Shown piece after piece: positions 55,190 to 63,861 of a stretch of 64,000 bases of DNA; position 1 is the first letter of the stretch, and each line of letters opens with the position of its first letter. Where the stretch lies: positions 62,001-126,000 of the forward strand of contig JAHBXW010000002.1 of assembly GCA_019636235.1 (NCBI GenBank), read 5' to 3'. Made by a program: the position numbers and the translations under genes. The DNA comes from Planctomyces sp. GTDB lineage: Bacteria > Planctomycetota > Planctomycetia > Planctomycetales > Planctomycetaceae. The notes below the pieces were generated by a model. That model saw only the letters and a program-made list of their open reading frames with translations, did no database searches and was not told where the DNA came from.

Positions 55190-55543
55190 GCGGCACGGAC
55201 AGGCGGTCGGAAGGTCGCCAGAGGGAGGTCTTAGGCTGGCGTTCACGGGGCGTGCGCCGCGTGGGCAGGATTTACATGCACTCTATGCAACTATTTCACA
55301 ATTCATAAGTTGCAGAAAATTCTTGCCGGGGACAACTGGACACGCCGCCCGGAGGAATCATAATCGTCGTCGGTAGCAGGACGCGCCCGACCGGCGTCTG
55401 CGGCGGGACACTCGACGCCGCGCCGGAGGAACGGTACACCGCGCCCAGGGCCTGCAGGAATCAATCCTCAGCGCTGGGCGCCGGCAGCAGGATGTGTCAT
55501 CCCGGCTGCAGAAATCTGTCTGTCCGATAGGGAGAAGTTGCTC
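55190..55543. other. AT-richer intergenic region between divergent genes
   Basis: About 350 bases between the YkgJ gene (minus) and a thioredoxin-like gene (plus). The 55260-55325 part is far richer in A and T than its surroundings (TTTACATGCA, ATTTCACAATTCATAAG) and includes an inverted repeat listed separately. It likely contains promoters of both genes. Confidence 0.5.
55286..55314. promoter_or_regulatory. Inverted repeat, possible operator
   Basis: TGCAACT and AGTTGCA form perfect 7-bp arms separated by 15 A/T-rich bases. It lies 97 bases upstream of the YkgJ start and 230 bases upstream of the thioredoxin-like gene. It could be an operator for a dimeric regulator. Confidence 0.35.
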
Positions 55544-56092
55544 ATGAAGAAGGTTCTCGCGCTGCTTGCGGTCGCCTGTGTCGCCAACACGGGTCTGTTT
55601 GCTGAAGAGAAGCCGGAGTGCCTCGCGGAAGGCGATTCCGTGGCGGCGTTCTACGTGACGGACGTGACCGGCCCCGCTGCTGGTGAAAAGCTCTGCTACC
55701 GCTGCCGGTACGGCAACCGCCCCGTGGTCAGCATCTTCGCTCGTGAGATGAACGAAGAAGTCGCCGCCCTCGTCAAGGAAATTGACGGCGTCGTCGGCGG
55801 CAACAAAGAGAAGAAGATGGCCGCGTTCGTCGTGCTGCTCAGCGACCAGCCGGAAGCCCAGAACGACAAGCTGAAGGCCGTCGCCGAGAAGCAGCAGATC
55901 AAGGAAACCCCGCTGACCACGTTCGATGGCGCCGCCGGCCCCGCCGAATACAAGATCGCCAAGGAAGCCGACATCACCGTCATGATGTGGGTCGACGGCA
56001 AGGTGAAGGTCAACGAGACCCTGAAGAAGGATCAGCTCAGCAAGGACAAGATCGCGACTCTCAAGAAGAGCACCGACAAGATCCTGAACTGA
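55544..56092 (+). CDS. Secreted thioredoxin-fold protein
   Basis: The 182-residue protein has a signal peptide, MKKVLALLAVACVANTGLFA. The mature part begins EEKPECLAEGDSVAAFYVTD and contains GEKLCYRCRYGNRPVVSIFA, in which C-x-x-C (CYRC) sits at the position of a redox-active pair. Later segments (MAAFVVLLSDQPEAQNDKLK, TVMMWVDGKVKVNETLKKDQ) fit a thioredoxin-like fold. It is unusually Lys-rich, with a strong preference for AAG codons, a sign of high expression. GGGAGAAG lies about 7 nt before the ATG. A terminator follows the stop. Function is probably periplasmic redox or peroxide handling; exact family unknown. Confidence 0.8.
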   Translation: MKKVLALLAVACVANTGLFAEEKPECLAEGDSVAAFYVTDVTGPAAGEKLCYRCRYGNRPVVSIFAREMNEEVAALVKEIDGVVGGNKEKKMAAFVVLLSDQPEAQNDKLKAVAEKQQIKETPLTTFDGAAGPAEYKIAKEADITVMMWVDGKVKVNETLKKDQLSKDKIATLKKSTDKILN

Positions 56093-56122
56093 ACCTCGCC
56101 GGTCAGTTTTGAGTTCCACACG

Positions 56123-56157
56123 AAGGCCCGGCAAGCCGCTTGCCGGGCCTTTCGTCT
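56123..56157 (+). terminator. Rho-independent terminator
   Basis: AAGGCCCGGCAAGC and TTGCCGGGCCTT pair around a short loop and TTTCGTCT follows. It lies 30 bases after the thioredoxin-like stop. Its mirror symmetry could also stop transcription coming from the convergent lpxD-lpxI unit. Confidence 0.8.
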
Positions 56158-56234
56158 GCGCAGTCCCTCGGAATTCCTGCGGCGCGTCGCGCCGCTCCTG
56201 CGCTGCTCAGCGCGTCGCCCGCGAACCCCAGGCC

Positions 56235-57131
56235 CTACGCCGCTGCCCGGATCTGCAGCTCGTCCGACTTCAGCGACACGATCGCGATTCCCAGTTTGTT
56301 CGCCAGCGCGACGACCTCCGGCTCGTCGAGCAGGATCGTCATCCCCGACTCGATCGCCAGCACCCGGGCTCCCGCCTCGCGCATCGTTTGCAGCGTCTGT
56401 GTGCCGATCGTCGGCACGTCGAACCGCAGATCCTGTTGAGGCTTGGCCACTTTGACCACCGTCAGTCCGCCCCGGCGACACAACAGCCCGGCTCGACGGA
56501 TGCATTCGTCCGTCCCTTCGATCGCCTCAATGGCGATCACCGCCGAGTCGTGCACGATGACCGTCTGGCCCACGTCCAGCCGGCCCATCTCCTTCGCCAT
56601 CTCCCAGCCGAAGCGGATGTCCTTCCACTGGGCGGGCGTCGGCTGTTTGCGGGTCAGGAATCCATGTTTCACGAGAAGCTCCGGGCAGAAGTCCAGGGCC
56701 GATCGAAAGCAGATGCCGTCCTGCTCGAATTCGCGGATCACCGCGAGCAGCAGCGTGTCGTCCTTGCGGTTCCGGCAGTGCCCGTACCACATCTTCAGAG
56801 TCCGCCAGTCCGGCAACAGCCGCAACAGCCGCAGGGGATCGAACAGCTTGCGCTTCTCGATTTTGCCGGCCATCACGGCCTCGGTGACGCGACGCCGCTT
56901 GAAGTACCGGATCGCGCGGCCGATCCGCGCCAGGGGCACGGTCTCGTACCGGTCGCAGATGTCCGCCAGCTCTTCGCTGGCCATCCCCGCGACGCCCAGG
57001 CACTGCACGGAATACCCCTGCTTCTGTGCCGCGGCTGCGAAGTGGATCGGGAACCGGCCCCACCCCGCGAGCAGTCCGATCCGCCCGCCCGGTCGGGCGG
57101 CGGCCATCGAGATCGTGTTCAAAGTCCTCAT
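56235..57131 (-). CDS. lpxI: UDP-2,3-diacylglucosamine pyrophosphatase LpxI
   Basis: The product of about 298 residues begins with GGRIGLLAGWGRFPIHFAAA, and then AQKQGYSVQCLGVAGMASEE. The DUF1009/LpxI domain follows, with DDTLLLAVIREFEQDGICFR, HDSAVIAIEAIEGTDECIRR and VKVAKPQQDLRFDVPTIGTQ. LpxI hydrolyses UDP-2,3-diacylglucosamine to lipid X plus UMP, the step done by LpxH in enteric bacteria. ATG 57131, with AGGA 8 nt upstream, is preferred over TTG 57155. It lies 43 bases downstream of lpxD on the same strand. Confidence 0.92.
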   Translation of the reverse strand: MRTLNTISMAAARPGGRIGLLAGWGRFPIHFAAAAQKQGYSVQCLGVAGMASEELADICDRYETVPLARIGRAIRYFKRRRVTEAVMAGKIEKRKLFDPLRLLRLLPDWRTLKMWYGHCRNRKDDTLLLAVIREFEQDGICFRSALDFCPELLVKHGFLTRKQPTPAQWKDIRFGWEMAKEMGRLDVGQTVIVHDSAVIAIEAIEGTDECIRRAGLLCRRGGLTVVKVAKPQQDLRFDVPTIGTQTLQTMREAGARVLAIESGMTILLDEPEVVALANKLGIAIVSLKSDELQIRAAA

Positions 57132-57174
57132 CGGTCGATTCCTGCGGCCGTCCAACGGCGACCGTCAGCCGGGT

Positions 57175-58239
57175 TCACGCGGCTTTCGTCCGGGCGGCAC
57201 ACTCCAGCGCGGCCTCCAGTTCCGCCACCTGCTTCGTGAGCGACTTCACCTGCTGGATCAGGTCCGGCAGCTTGGCGACGGTCACCAGTTGCCGGAACGC
57301 GTCCTTTTCGGGAACGGCCGGCAGGCCGATGTAATGGCCGCCTTCGGGAATGTCGTCCATCACGCCGGCCTTGGCGCCCAGCGTCGAGCCCCGGCCCATG
57401 TGCAGATGGTCCGCGATGCCGACCTGCCCGGCACAGCGCACGTAATCGCCCGTCGTTACGGAACCCGCCAGGCCCACCTGCGAGGCGAACGCGTTGTGCC
57501 GACCCAGCCGGCAGTTGTGTCCGATCATCACCAGATTGTCGAGTTTCGTTCCGGCGCCGATCCGCGTCGCGCCGACCATGCCGCGGTCAACCGTCGTGCA
57601 GGCGCCGATCTCCACATCGTCTTCCAGAACGACCGTGCCGGTGTGCGGGATCTTCTCGTAGCGGCCATCCACGAACCGGTAACCAAAGCCGTCCGCGCCG
57701 ATCACGGCGTTCGCATGCACGATGACGCGGTCTCCCGTCTGCACCCCGGCGTACAACACGGCGTTGGGATGCAGCGTGACGAAAGCTCCGAGGCGGCACC
57801 CCGCGCCCACCACGGCCCCCGGCCCGATGTCGCAGTGATCCCCGATGATCGCGCCTTCGCCGACATACGCGCCGGGAAACACATTCGTCTCCCGGCCGAT
57901 ACGCGCCGAGGGGCTCACGTAGGCCCCGGAAGAGATCCCGCTGACGCCCCGCGACGTCGCTGGTCGAAACAACAGCATGGCCGCGATGAAAGCCGCCTGC
58001 GCGTCGTCGGACAACAGCCACGTCCTGGCGGCGTCCAGTCCGGCGGCCGCTTTGCGGGGCACGATCACCGCGCCGGCCGCGCTCGCGGCGATGCGTTTCA
58101 TCGGCCGCGTCCCGGCTGCGAACGACAGATGCTCCGGCCCCGCTTCGTCGAGCGGGCGGACGTCCGACACGCGCTGCGCGCCGTCCCCCTGCACGTCGCA
58201 GCCGATGCGGGCTGCCAGATCTTCGACCCTGATTTCCAT
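57175..58239 (-). CDS. lpxD: UDP-3-O-acylglucosamine N-acyltransferase LpxD
   Basis: The 354-residue protein has the N-terminal uridine-binding domain (EDLAARIGCDVQGDGAQRVS, PEHLSFAAG) and a left-handed beta-helix of hexapeptide repeats (ARIGRETNVFPGAYVGEGAI, CTTVDRGMVGATRIGAGTKL). The catalytic His is H241 in LVMIGHNCRLG, and QVGIADHL matches the family. The C-terminus forms a short coiled coil (KLPDLIQQVKSLTKQVAELE). It adds the second acyl chain in lipid A synthesis. Together with lpxI it shows that this organism makes an LPS-type outer membrane. Confidence 0.95.
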   Translation of the reverse strand: MEIRVEDLAARIGCDVQGDGAQRVSDVRPLDEAGPEHLSFAAGTRPMKRIAASAAGAVIVPRKAAAGLDAARTWLLSDDAQAAFIAAMLLFRPATSRGVSGISSGAYVSPSARIGRETNVFPGAYVGEGAIIGDHCDIGPGAVVGAGCRLGAFVTLHPNAVLYAGVQTGDRVIVHANAVIGADGFGYRFVDGRYEKIPHTGTVVLEDDVEIGACTTVDRGMVGATRIGAGTKLDNLVMIGHNCRLGRHNAFASQVGLAGSVTTGDYVRCAGQVGIADHLHMGRGSTLGAKAGVMDDIPEGGHYIGLPAVPEKDAFRQLVTVAKLPDLIQQVKSLTKQVAELEAALECAARTKAA

Positions 58240-58433
58240 TGCGGAATCCGTCCCTGCCCCGTCGTCGACGAGCCGCGATCCGTCGCGGCAACCGGGACAA
58301 ATACCAGAATCGTGCGGAGGGGCTCAAGGCCCTTCGGACGCGGCAATTCGGGCAGGATCGGGGAGCTGGCGACGGTCTGGAATGTCCGTTCGCGTCAAGC
58401 GCCGGCGGCCGACCCGGACATGCTCGCGCCGTC

Positions 58434-59396
58434 TTAGAGCGGATCGCCGACAAGCGCCGGCGACGGGGGAGCAAGACTGTCCAGAAACGCGTCCAGTTCG
58501 CGTTCGAAGAGTTCCGGGCTCGCCACATCCAGGGCGACATGCCCCGCGCCGGGGATCACGATGAACGCGGCGCGATCCCGGACCGGCTCGAACACACAGC
58601 GCGCGTCGTCGAGCGGCAGGTGTGCGTCGCAGTCGCCGCAGATCACACGGATCGAGCACGAAGACGGAATCTTCGCGATGTGGTCCACGGGCGCGATCGT
58701 GGAAATCGGCGTCTCGATCAGCATGGGCGCCCAGAGGCGCATGCCGGCGTACGCCGTGGCGTCGAACACGGGAGGCAGGTGCGACTGCAGTCGCCGCCAC
58801 ACCGCCGAATCCAGCGTCGGGTAGGGCTGTTCGAGCCAGTATCCCTGCACGCGGTCGGAGAGTTCTCCGGCGGCGAAGATCGACGCTGCCGAGCCCATCG
58901 ACCGGCCGACAATCGCGAGCGGCCGGTCGGGATGCCGCTCGCGAAGCAAATCCACCGCGGCGATCACGTCCTGCCGGGCGCTCCAGCCGATGTCGTTGAG
59001 CCGCCCCGTCGAGTCCCCGTGCGCCCGGAGCGAGATGGCCAGCGTCGTGCAGCCCCGCCGGACGAGCCGCTCGATGAGCGGGCCGTTCGATTCCCGATCG
59101 GCGTTAATGCCATGCAGCACCAGGACGCAGGGGCGGCCCGGGCGCCCCTCGTACCACCACGCGCCGAGCGTCTCGCCGTCGCGGGTGCGCAGGACAAGGT
59201 CCTCGCGCGCCGCATCCAGCGCCGGGGGAGACTCGACGCGAACCGGCCGCGGGCGCCGAGTCAGCCGCCAGGCGACGGCCCAGGTCGATGCCGCCCAGAC
59301 AATCGTGAGGACGACGGCGGCCAGCAGCAGACGTCGTCGCCAGCGAGGCTGCCCTGGCGGCGATTGCGTTCGAGGGTGGCCGGAGTCCGTGCCCAT
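58434..59396 (-). CDS. Alpha/beta hydrolase with N-terminal membrane anchor
   Basis: The product of about 320 residues has a hydrophobic helix at about 24-44 (LLLAAVVLTIVWAASTWAVA) and an alpha/beta-hydrolase domain facing outward. Motifs are GRPCVLVLHGINADRESNGP (oxyanion-hole HG), the nucleophile elbow GRSMGSAAS, and a C-terminal His in IVIPGAGHVALD. The family acts on esters or amides; the closest pattern is that of the extended-family BAAT/FrsA-like hydrolases. The ATG at 59396 starts the conserved protein; the frame continues antisense to the tetR gene. Start-to-start distance to the divergent tetR is 90 bases. Confidence 0.85.
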   Translation of the reverse strand: MGTDSGHPRTQSPPGQPRWRRRLLLAAVVLTIVWAASTWAVAWRLTRRPRPVRVESPPALDAAREDLVLRTRDGETLGAWWYEGRPGRPCVLVLHGINADRESNGPLIERLVRRGCTTLAISLRAHGDSTGRLNDIGWSARQDVIAAVDLLRERHPDRPLAIVGRSMGSAASIFAAGELSDRVQGYWLEQPYPTLDSAVWRRLQSHLPPVFDATAYAGMRLWAPMLIETPISTIAPVDHIAKIPSSCSIRVICGDCDAHLPLDDARCVFEPVRDRAAFIVIPGAGHVALDVASPELFERELDAFLDSLAPPSPALVGDPL

Positions 59397-59486
59397 GTCC
59401 GCATCGTCCCACGCGCCGACACAATTCCGTAGCGCAATCAATCGATTCCAATTGCCAGGTAAGTAAATGCTCACTACCATCAGTCC

Positions 59487-60212
59487 ATGGCCGTCGCCAA
59501 GTCCCCCTCCCGCATGACCACCGACGAACGCCGCCAGGCGATCCTGGACGCGGTCCGCAAAGTCTTCGCCGAAAAAGGCTTCCACGGCGCCACCACCCGC
59601 GAACTCGCCGAGGTCTCCGGCGTCTCCGAAGCCCTGCTGTTCAAGCATTTCCCCACCAAGGAAGCGATCTACAACGAGGTTCAGCAGGCCCTCTGGCAGG
59701 AAATCACCAGCCAGGACCTCGAACGCTTGATGAATCTTCCCGCTTCGACCGAATCCCTCGTCGCGCTGGTGCGCTACCTCGTCGCGCGCATCCTGCAATG
59801 CAAGACGGTCGTGCCTCCCACCGGGCCGACCTACATGGAGCAGCTCATGCTGCGGAGCCTTCTCGAGGACGGCAGCTTCGCCCGCGGCATGCTGAAGCGG
59901 TTCGAGCAAACGTGGGTGACGAAGTTCGTCGAATGCGTTTCCGCCGCGCGGGAGGAGGGGACGCTGGTCGAGATGGCCGTGCCGGACGGCTTTCGCGGCT
60001 GGCTCGTCCACGACATGGCCGTGATGACGATGATTCAGATGCTGCCTGATCCGCCGGCGGCGGGGCACGGGCTGGATCGCGACCAGCTGATCCGGCATTC
60101 GGTGTCGTTCGCGCTGCGCGGCATCGGGCTGCGGGACGACGTGGTGCGCGCGTTGAACCCGCCGGGCGCCGCGCTCGGCTTTCCGACATCGCCGGAGGAG
60201 GCCCGGCCATGA
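59487..60212 (+). CDS. TetR/AcrR-family transcriptional regulator
   Basis: The 241-residue protein has a TetR-type N-terminal HTH: RRQAILDAVRKVFAEKGFHG, ATTRELAEVSGVSEALLFKH and FPTKEAIYNEVQQ. The ligand-binding region is helical and not conserved. Its stop overlaps the start of the permease gene by 4 nt (ATGA), so it very likely represses the exporter operon it heads. The ligand would be the exported compound or a related signal. Confidence 0.92.
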   Translation: MAVAKSPSRMTTDERRQAILDAVRKVFAEKGFHGATTRELAEVSGVSEALLFKHFPTKEAIYNEVQQALWQEITSQDLERLMNLPASTESLVALVRYLVARILQCKTVVPPTGPTYMEQLMLRSLLEDGSFARGMLKRFEQTWVTKFVECVSAAREEGTLVEMAVPDGFRGWLVHDMAVMTMIQMLPDPPAAGHGLDRDQLIRHSVSFALRGIGLRDDVVRALNPPGAALGFPTSPEEARP

Positions 60213-61342
60213 GCTGGATCGCGCTCCGCATGCTGACCGGCGACCGCAGCAAATACTATGGAATCGTGTTCGGCATCACGTTCGCATCGCTGCTGATCGC
60301 GCAGCAGGGGGCGATCTTCTGCGGACTGATGCTGCGGACGTCGAGTCAGATTGCGGACATCCAGGGGGCCGACATCTGGGTGATGGACCCGGGCGTGCAG
60401 TTCGTGGACGACATCAAGCCGATGTCCGAGAACGAGTTGTACCGGGTTCGCGGCGTGGAAGGGGTGGGCTGGGCCGTGCGGTTCTACAAGGGGTTGGCGC
60501 GGTCGCGGTTCAGCGACGGCAAGTTTCAGCAGTTCATTCTGCTGGGGCTGGACGATGCGACGCTGGTCGGCGCGCCGCGGGAGATGGTGCAGGGTTCGCT
60601 GGACGATCTGCGTCAACCGGACGCGGTCATCATGGACGAAGGGGGCTACAAGTACCTGTGGCCCAACGAGCCGTTCGAACTGGGCCGGACGTTCGAGATG
60701 AACGACCGCCGCGCGGTGCTCGTCGGGTTGTGCAAGGCGTCCCCCACGTTTCAGACGTTCCCGATCGTGTATGCCCGTTACAGCCAGGCGACGATGTTCG
60801 TGCCGCGGGAGCGGAAACTGATGTCGTTCATTCTGGCCGATCCCGCGCCGGGCTGGACGTCTCAGCAGGTCTGCGAGCAGATTCAGCAGCAGACGGGCCT
60901 GCTGGCCAAGACGCGCGAGGAATTCATCTGGACGACGATCATGTACTACATGATCCGGACGGGCATTCCGATCAACTTCGGCATCACGATCTCGCTGGGA
61001 TTCGTTGTGGGGACGGCGATCGCCGGTCAGACGTTCTACCTGTTCGTGATCGAGAACCTGCGGCAGTTCGGCGCGTTGAAGGCGATGGGCGTCACGAACA
61101 TCCGCATCGTGGGCATGATCCTGCTGCAGGCGTTCGTCGTCGGACTGCTGGGATACGGGCTGGGGGTGGGCGCGGCGACGCTGTTTGGCGAGTTGAGCAA
61201 GGAGAACATGACGCTGGCGTACTACATGCCCTGGCAGGTGCTGGCGCTGACGGGGGGCGCGGTGTTCTTCATCGGGATTCTGGCCAGCCTGCTGAGCGTG
61301 CGTCGGGTGCTGGTCCTGGAACCCGGAATCGTGTTTCGGTGA
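60209..61342 (+). CDS. ABC exporter permease, MacB/DevC-like (FtsX family)
   Basis: The 377-residue protein has one hydrophobic helix at about 15-40, a periplasmic core domain at about 45-255 (DIQGADIWVMDPGVQFVDDI, RFYKGLARSRFSDGKFQQFI), then three helices in the C-terminal 130 residues (NFGITISLGFVVGTAIAGQT, ILLQAFVVGLLGYGLGVGAA, ALTGGAVFFIGILASLLSVR). This is the FtsX/DevC layout for permeases that work with a separate ATPase and a fusion protein. Start codon overlaps tetR. Confidence 0.9.
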   Translation: MSWIALRMLTGDRSKYYGIVFGITFASLLIAQQGAIFCGLMLRTSSQIADIQGADIWVMDPGVQFVDDIKPMSENELYRVRGVEGVGWAVRFYKGLARSRFSDGKFQQFILLGLDDATLVGAPREMVQGSLDDLRQPDAVIMDEGGYKYLWPNEPFELGRTFEMNDRRAVLVGLCKASPTFQTFPIVYARYSQATMFVPRERKLMSFILADPAPGWTSQQVCEQIQQQTGLLAKTREEFIWTTIMYYMIRTGIPINFGITISLGFVVGTAIAGQTFYLFVIENLRQFGALKAMGVTNIRIVGMILLQAFVVGLLGYGLGVGAATLFGELSKENMTLAYYMPWQVLALTGGAVFFIGILASLLSVRRVLVLEPGIVFR

Positions 61343-61347
61343 CGCCG

Positions 61348-62115
61348 ATGTCCGCACTCGCCTCATCCGCCGCCCCCACGTCCGCCGCGTTCGACGGAAC
61401 GCATGCGGTCTGCGTGCGCGAACTGTCGAAGGTGTTCGGCGACGGCGATGGCCGCGTGACGGCCCTGCAGGACGTGACGGTCGACATTGCCGCGGGCGAG
61501 ATGACGCTATTGGTCGGTCCCAGCGGCTGCGGCAAGACGACGCTGATTTCGATCATCGCCGGGTTGCTGGAACCGACAAGCGGGACGGTCGAGGTGCTGG
61601 GACAGGACCTGGGCCGGCTGTCCAACGGCAAGCTGGTGCGATTTCGGGGGGAGAAGATCGGGTTCGTGTTCCAGCAGTACAACCTGCTTCCGGCTTTGAC
61701 GGCGGCCGAAAACGCGGCGGTGCCGCTGGTGATCGCCGGGTGGTCGCGTCAGCGGGCCGTGGCGCGGGCGACCGAAGTGCTCGATTCCGTCGGGCTGGGC
61801 AGCCGGGCCCGGTCGCTGCCGTCGCAGTTGTCCGGGGGCCAGCAACAGCGGGTGGCCATCGCGCGGGCGCTGGTTCACGAGCCGCGGCTGCTGGTGTGCG
61901 ACGAGCCGACGGCGGCACTGGACGCCCATTCGGGTCACGCGGTGATGGAATTGCTGCGGGCCGTGGCCATTCAGCCGGACCGGGCCGTGATCGTCGTGAC
62001 GCATGACAGCCGCGTTTTCGAGTTCGGGGATCGAATCATTTCCATGTCGGACGGGGCCATCGAGCGGATTGAAACTCCGGCGGCCTCGATGTCGGGTCGG
62101 GAGAGCGGAACATGA
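61348..62115 (+). CDS. ABC exporter ATP-binding protein, LolD/DevA-like
   Basis: The product has about 255 residues with a non-conserved N-terminus of 22 residues. Then come [20 protein letters not shown], Walker [30 protein letters not shown] (Q-loop), signature [15 protein letters not shown] and Walker [13 protein letters not shown]. This is the MacB/LolD-type ATPase. The ATG at 61348 is used; GTG 61339 is in frame and overlaps the permease stop. Its stop overlaps the next start by 4 nt. Confidence 0.92.
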   Translation: MSALASSAAPTSAAFDGTHAVCVRELSKVFGDGDGRVTALQDVTVDIAAGEMTLLVGPSGCGKTTLISIIAGLLEPTSGTVEVLGQDLGRLSNGKLVRFRGEKIGFVFQQYNLLPALTAAENAAVPLVIAGWSRQRAVARATEVLDSVGLGSRARSLPSQLSGGQQQRVAIARALVHEPRLLVCDEPTAALDAHSGHAVMELLRAVAIQPDRAVIVVTHDSRVFEFGDRIISMSDGAIERIETPAASMSGRESGT

Positions 62116-63224
62116 TCCGCCAGATGCTGTTGCCAATCGTCGCGCTGGGTTTGCTGGCGTTCGCGGTCCTGCATGTGGTCCGCGCACAGCAGCCGGCGCC
62201 CCCCGTGTCGCCGCCGATCGAGCCGCCGCGGGCGCCTTACCGTCGGACGGTCGCCGGCGCGGGGATTGTCGAAGCGCGGACGGAGAACATCTCGGTCGGC
62301 TCGCAGTTGCCGGGGATCGTCGTGGACGTGGACGTCGTCGTCGGCGCGCAGGTCGAGGCCGGAGCGCCGCTGTTCCGGCTGGACGACCGGCAGACCCGCG
62401 CGGACTTGAAGGCCCGGCAGGCGAACCTGGCCGCGGCCCGGGCGGAACTCGCCAAGCTGGACAGCCTCCCGCGTCCCGAGGAGCTGCCGGCGGCGGAGGC
62501 CCGCATTCGCGAAGCCGACGCGAATCTTGTCGAACAGAAGTCAAACTACGAACGCGTGCAGCGGCTCGATGCCGAGAAAGCGGCGACGGCTCAGGAAGTC
62601 GTCCGCCGCCGGCAGGCGATGTTGATCGCCGAACATCTCCTGGCCCGCTCGCGCGCGGATTACGACCTGCTGATCGCCGGCGCCTGGGAGCCGGACAAGC
62701 TGCTGGCCCGCGCCAAGATCGAGCAGGCGGAGGCGGAAGTGGTGCAGGTCGAGACGCAGCTCGCGCGGTTGCAGGTTCAGGCGCCGGTGGCGGGGGAGGT
62801 GCTGCAGGTGAACGTGCGTCCCGGGGAGTTCGTCGGCGCGCCCCCGGGTCAGCCGCTGATTGTCCTGGGCAACGTGAACACGCTGCATGTGCGGGTGGAC
62901 ATCGATGAGTACGACATTCCGCGGTTTCGGCCGGGAGCGCCGGCGACGGCGACGCTGCGCGGCGATCCCACGGTGAAGTTCAACCTGACGTTCCGGCGCG
63001 TCGAGCCTTATGTGGTTCCCAAGCGATCGCTGACCGGCGACAACACCGAGCGGGTCGACACCCGGGTGCTGCAGGTGATTTATGAGATCGAGCCGGGGCC
63101 GATCCGGCTGTACGTGGGGCAGCAACTGGACGCGTTCGTGGACGCCGAGCCGGCCGATCCGCCTGTTCCGGCGTCGACGGGTCCGCCGCCGCTGACGTCC
63201 GCGAAGAGCCGGACTCCACGCTGA
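62112..63224 (+). CDS. HlyD-family membrane fusion protein
   Basis: The 370-residue protein starts with a membrane anchor ([20 protein letters not shown]). A biotinyl-lipoyl-like half follows (GSQLPGIVVDVDVVVGAQVE), then a coiled-coil hairpin at about 90-235 rich in Ala, Glu and Arg (KARQANLAAARAELAKLDSL). The second lipoyl half, VQAPVAGEVLQVNVRPGEFV, and a beta-barrel (RVDIDEYDIPRFRPGAPATA) come last. It connects the permease to an outer-membrane channel in a tripartite exporter of the DevBCA/MacAB kind. No outer-membrane factor gene is adjacent. Confidence 0.9.
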   Translation: MIRQMLLPIVALGLLAFAVLHVVRAQQPAPPVSPPIEPPRAPYRRTVAGAGIVEARTENISVGSQLPGIVVDVDVVVGAQVEAGAPLFRLDDRQTRADLKARQANLAAARAELAKLDSLPRPEELPAAEARIREADANLVEQKSNYERVQRLDAEKAATAQEVVRRRQAMLIAEHLLARSRADYDLLIAGAWEPDKLLARAKIEQAEAEVVQVETQLARLQVQAPVAGEVLQVNVRPGEFVGAPPGQPLIVLGNVNTLHVRVDIDEYDIPRFRPGAPATATLRGDPTVKFNLTFRRVEPYVVPKRSLTGDNTERVDTRVLQVIYEIEPGPIRLYVGQQLDAFVDAEPADPPVPASTGPPPLTSAKSRTPR

Positions 63225-63597
63225 GCTGAAGCTGCGGCGGGGCATCGCCGGACCGGCTTTCGAAGGCGTCCATGGGGCGGCCTGTCGGAGAAGCGGCGAC
63301 GGCGACGGCATTTTGCCGGAATTTCTTGCGGATCCGCGCAGCGGGCCGTGGCGAGGGGGCGATGCCGCGCGTCAATTCTCCCCGAGCGGACGGCCATGGC
63401 GGGTCGCGGAGCCCGGCTGGCGCCCGGGAGGGGCCGGCGGACCTGACGGCCGATCCGGAGGCCGAAACCGGCAAACCGGCCGGGCAGATGTCGGGCTCAG
63501 TATGGACTTTGCCGCCGATCGCCTATCATCCCGTGCGATTTTTCCAGCCGAGGACCCATGACGTCCTCACCCCTGAGGACAGCAGGAGACGTTCGGG
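63225..63597. other. Intergenic region without recognised gene
   Basis: About 370 bases between the export operon and the acyl carrier protein gene. No supported coding frame. AGGAGA precedes the acyl carrier protein ATG. The promoter of the latter is presumably here. Confidence 0.5.
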
Positions 63598-63861
63598 ATG
63601 GCGCCGGGTGATATTCGTCAAGTGATTCTCAACATTCTCGAGCGAATCGCCCCCGACGAAGATTTGTCGAATCTGAATGACGGCGTCCCGTTCCGCGAGC
63701 AGATGGAACTGGACAGCATGGACTTCCTCGACATCGTCATGGAGCTGCGGAAGCAGTACCGGATCCAGATTCCCGAAGCGGACTACCCTCAACTGGGGAC
63801 AATGGACAGCACGGTGGCGTATCTGACGCCGCTGCTGAAGGACGCTTCCGCGCCGGCCTGA
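63598..63861 (+). CDS. Acyl carrier protein
   Basis: The 87-residue protein is all-helical with the 4'-phosphopantetheine site in MELDSMDFLDIVMEL: the Ser of DSMDF corresponds to DSL in typical ACPs. Flanking segments VILNILERIAPDEDLSNLND and YRIQIPEADYPQLGTMDSTV match the ACP fold. It is a carrier of growing acyl chains, but whether for fatty-acid synthesis or a dedicated pathway is unclear; partner genes, if any, lie beyond the right edge. AGGAGA is 11 nt upstream. Confidence 0.9.
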   Translation: MAPGDIRQVILNILERIAPDEDLSNLNDGVPFREQMELDSMDFLDIVMELRKQYRIQIPEADYPQLGTMDSTVAYLTPLLKDASAPA

